From Deltaproteobacteria bacterium (lineage in GTDB: Bacteria > Desulfobacterota > Binatia > UBA9968 > CAXXLF01): DNA of 6,375 nucleotides. The notes below the pieces were generated by a model. That model was not told the DNA's origin. It did not search any database and was given only the letters and a program-made list of their open reading frames with translations. The stretch is from contig JACZXR010000151.1 of the NCBI GenBank assembly GCA_022571535.1, positions 1 through 6,375 on the forward strand, given 5' to 3'. The position numbers and the translations under genes are program-made. Shown here piece by piece: positions 6,063 through 6,375 of the stretch (the first letter of the stretch is position 1; each line of letters opens with the position of its first letter).

Positions 6063-6076
6063 TCAGACTTGTCTGA
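6063..6076. repeat. 14-bp palindrome over the start of the terminal ORF
   Basis: TCAGAC-TT-GTCTGA: two perfect 6-bp arms around two bases. It begins six bases after the AAGGAG (6052-6057) and covers the candidate TTG start at 6069. It could be an operator, or it could affect access to the start codon. The evidence is base symmetry only. Confidence 0.3.
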
Positions 6077-6375
6077 GATCTCTTTTCAATCCTTGAAGGA
6101 AATCCTTGTGAGCCCCGTGGATCTTCCCAATAGGGCTATGTTCAGAAAGAACTTCGTGAATACTTTCCTCTCACGAGTTACACCCCGCACCATTATGATG
6201 AAATGCCAAAAAAAATTACCCAATTTTCCGAGAGAGGACCAATGGGTTGTCCCCATGAATCTTTTTCGGCTAGAATGGATGGATTTTTCGGAGAGTTCCA
6301 TGAGGAAATGCTCAGAAGGGTCTCTTGGACTCCCAGCTATGGATGGGTCCTGGCAAGTCTTCCCGTGAAACTTCG
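6069..6375 (+). pseudogene. unrecognised ORF, apparently frameshifted near 6133-6135 and cut by the window end
   Basis: A strong AAGGAG (6052-6057) precedes a TTG at 6069 by 11 bases. From there the frame reads LSEISFQSLKEILVSPVDLP and then NR, up to about 6133. Staying in that frame gives a methionine- and tryptophan-rich tail ending at TGA 6366-6368. Moving to the -1 frame at the GGG run (6133-6135), as if one G were missing, gives NRGYVQKELREYF, then TSYTPHHYDEMPKK, ERGPMGCPHESF and DGFFGEFHEEMLRR, and SYGWVLASLPVKL to the window edge with no stop. The second path looks more like a folded soluble protein. I do not recognise the family. The possibilities are a decayed gene, a one-base assembly or sequencing error in a G run, or a real gene in only one of the two frames. 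No signal peptide or membrane segment is visible. Confidence 0.35.

Larger units (their letters stand above)
5656..6068. other. 413-bp non-coding region between iclR and the terminal plus-strand ORF
   Basis: No supported gene is present. The stretch holds the iclR Shine-Dalgarno and promoter at its left end, and a widely spaced exact inverted repeat (5777-5793 and 5957-5973). A 16-bp palindrome (5816-5831), an inverted AACGGTC/GACCGTT pair (5982-6027), the GGTCGACC palindrome (6017-6024) and an AAGGAG Shine-Dalgarno (6052-6057) for the terminal ORF complete it. A minus-strand frame at 6063-5875 runs through one inverted-repeat arm and does not look like a protein. Confidence 0.6.

Noticed and set aside
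5875..6063. Minus-strand 62-codon frame through the right inverted-repeat arm
   Set aside because: It has no ribosome binding site, a tryptophan- and arginine-rich composition and no motif, and it overlaps repeat elements.
6088..6108. Direct repeat AATCCTTG (6088-6095 and 6101-6108) with short inverted pairs around it
   Set aside because: Eight-base repeats within the likely 5' coding part of the terminal ORF are expected by chance; no larger structure supports them.
6086..6301. Minus-strand 71-codon frame opposite the terminal ORF
   Set aside because: It has no Shine-Dalgarno and no motif, and the plus strand has a strong ribosome binding site and more protein-like translation.

Overview
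This looks like ordinary bacterial chromosome of moderate GC content. It encodes standard cytoplasmic and membrane enzymes and shows no phage, transposase, CRISPR or RNA genes. The gene content (a membrane ETF:quinone oxidoreductase of the EMO/FadF type, an IclR regulator, TldD, and an archaeal-type 'type II' GAPDH homologue) suits an anaerobic or facultative bacterium that oxidises acyl-CoA or aromatic compounds. Uncultured Desulfobacterota, Methylomirabilota or Nitrospirota-like lineages are candidates. That placement is an inference from gene families and was not tested by a search.

Layout: (1) 1-738, minus strand: the N-terminal half of tldD, cut by the window edge. (2) 739-915: a divergent intergenic region with a 12-bp perfect palindrome in the tldD leader. 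(3) 916-1980, plus strand: a 354-residue archaeal-type GAPDH homologue. It converges on the next gene with only 6 bp between stop codons. (4) 4605 to 1987, minus strand: two tightly spaced genes, a 692-residue membrane iron-sulfur oxidoreductase (EMO/FadF-like) followed 12 bp later by a DUF192 lipoprotein. (5) 4606-4875: a 270-bp non-coding gap. (6) 4876-5655, minus strand: an IclR-family regulator with a strong Shine-Dalgarno and a good sigma70-like promoter. (7) 5656-6068: a 413-bp non-coding region containing an exact 17-bp inverted repeat whose arms bracket 163 bp, plus smaller palindromes. (8) 6069-6375, plus strand: an unrecognised reading frame that appears to change frame at a GGG run near 6133-6135 and runs off the window.

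How the genes may work together: the IclR regulator lies just upstream of, and on the same strand as, the EMO-like gene. A plausible reading is that IclR senses a small acid or aromatic compound and controls an enzyme that feeds electrons from beta-oxidation-type dehydrogenation, via electron-transfer flavoprotein, into the quinone pool. No etfAB or acyl-CoA dehydrogenase gene is in the window, so this is inference. The GAPDH homologue and tldD show no evident functional link to that unit.

I see no clearly new multi-gene system. The points most worth a second look are the 17-bp inverted repeat with TTAA ends, the frameshifted terminal ORF, and the variant active-site context of the GAPDH homologue.
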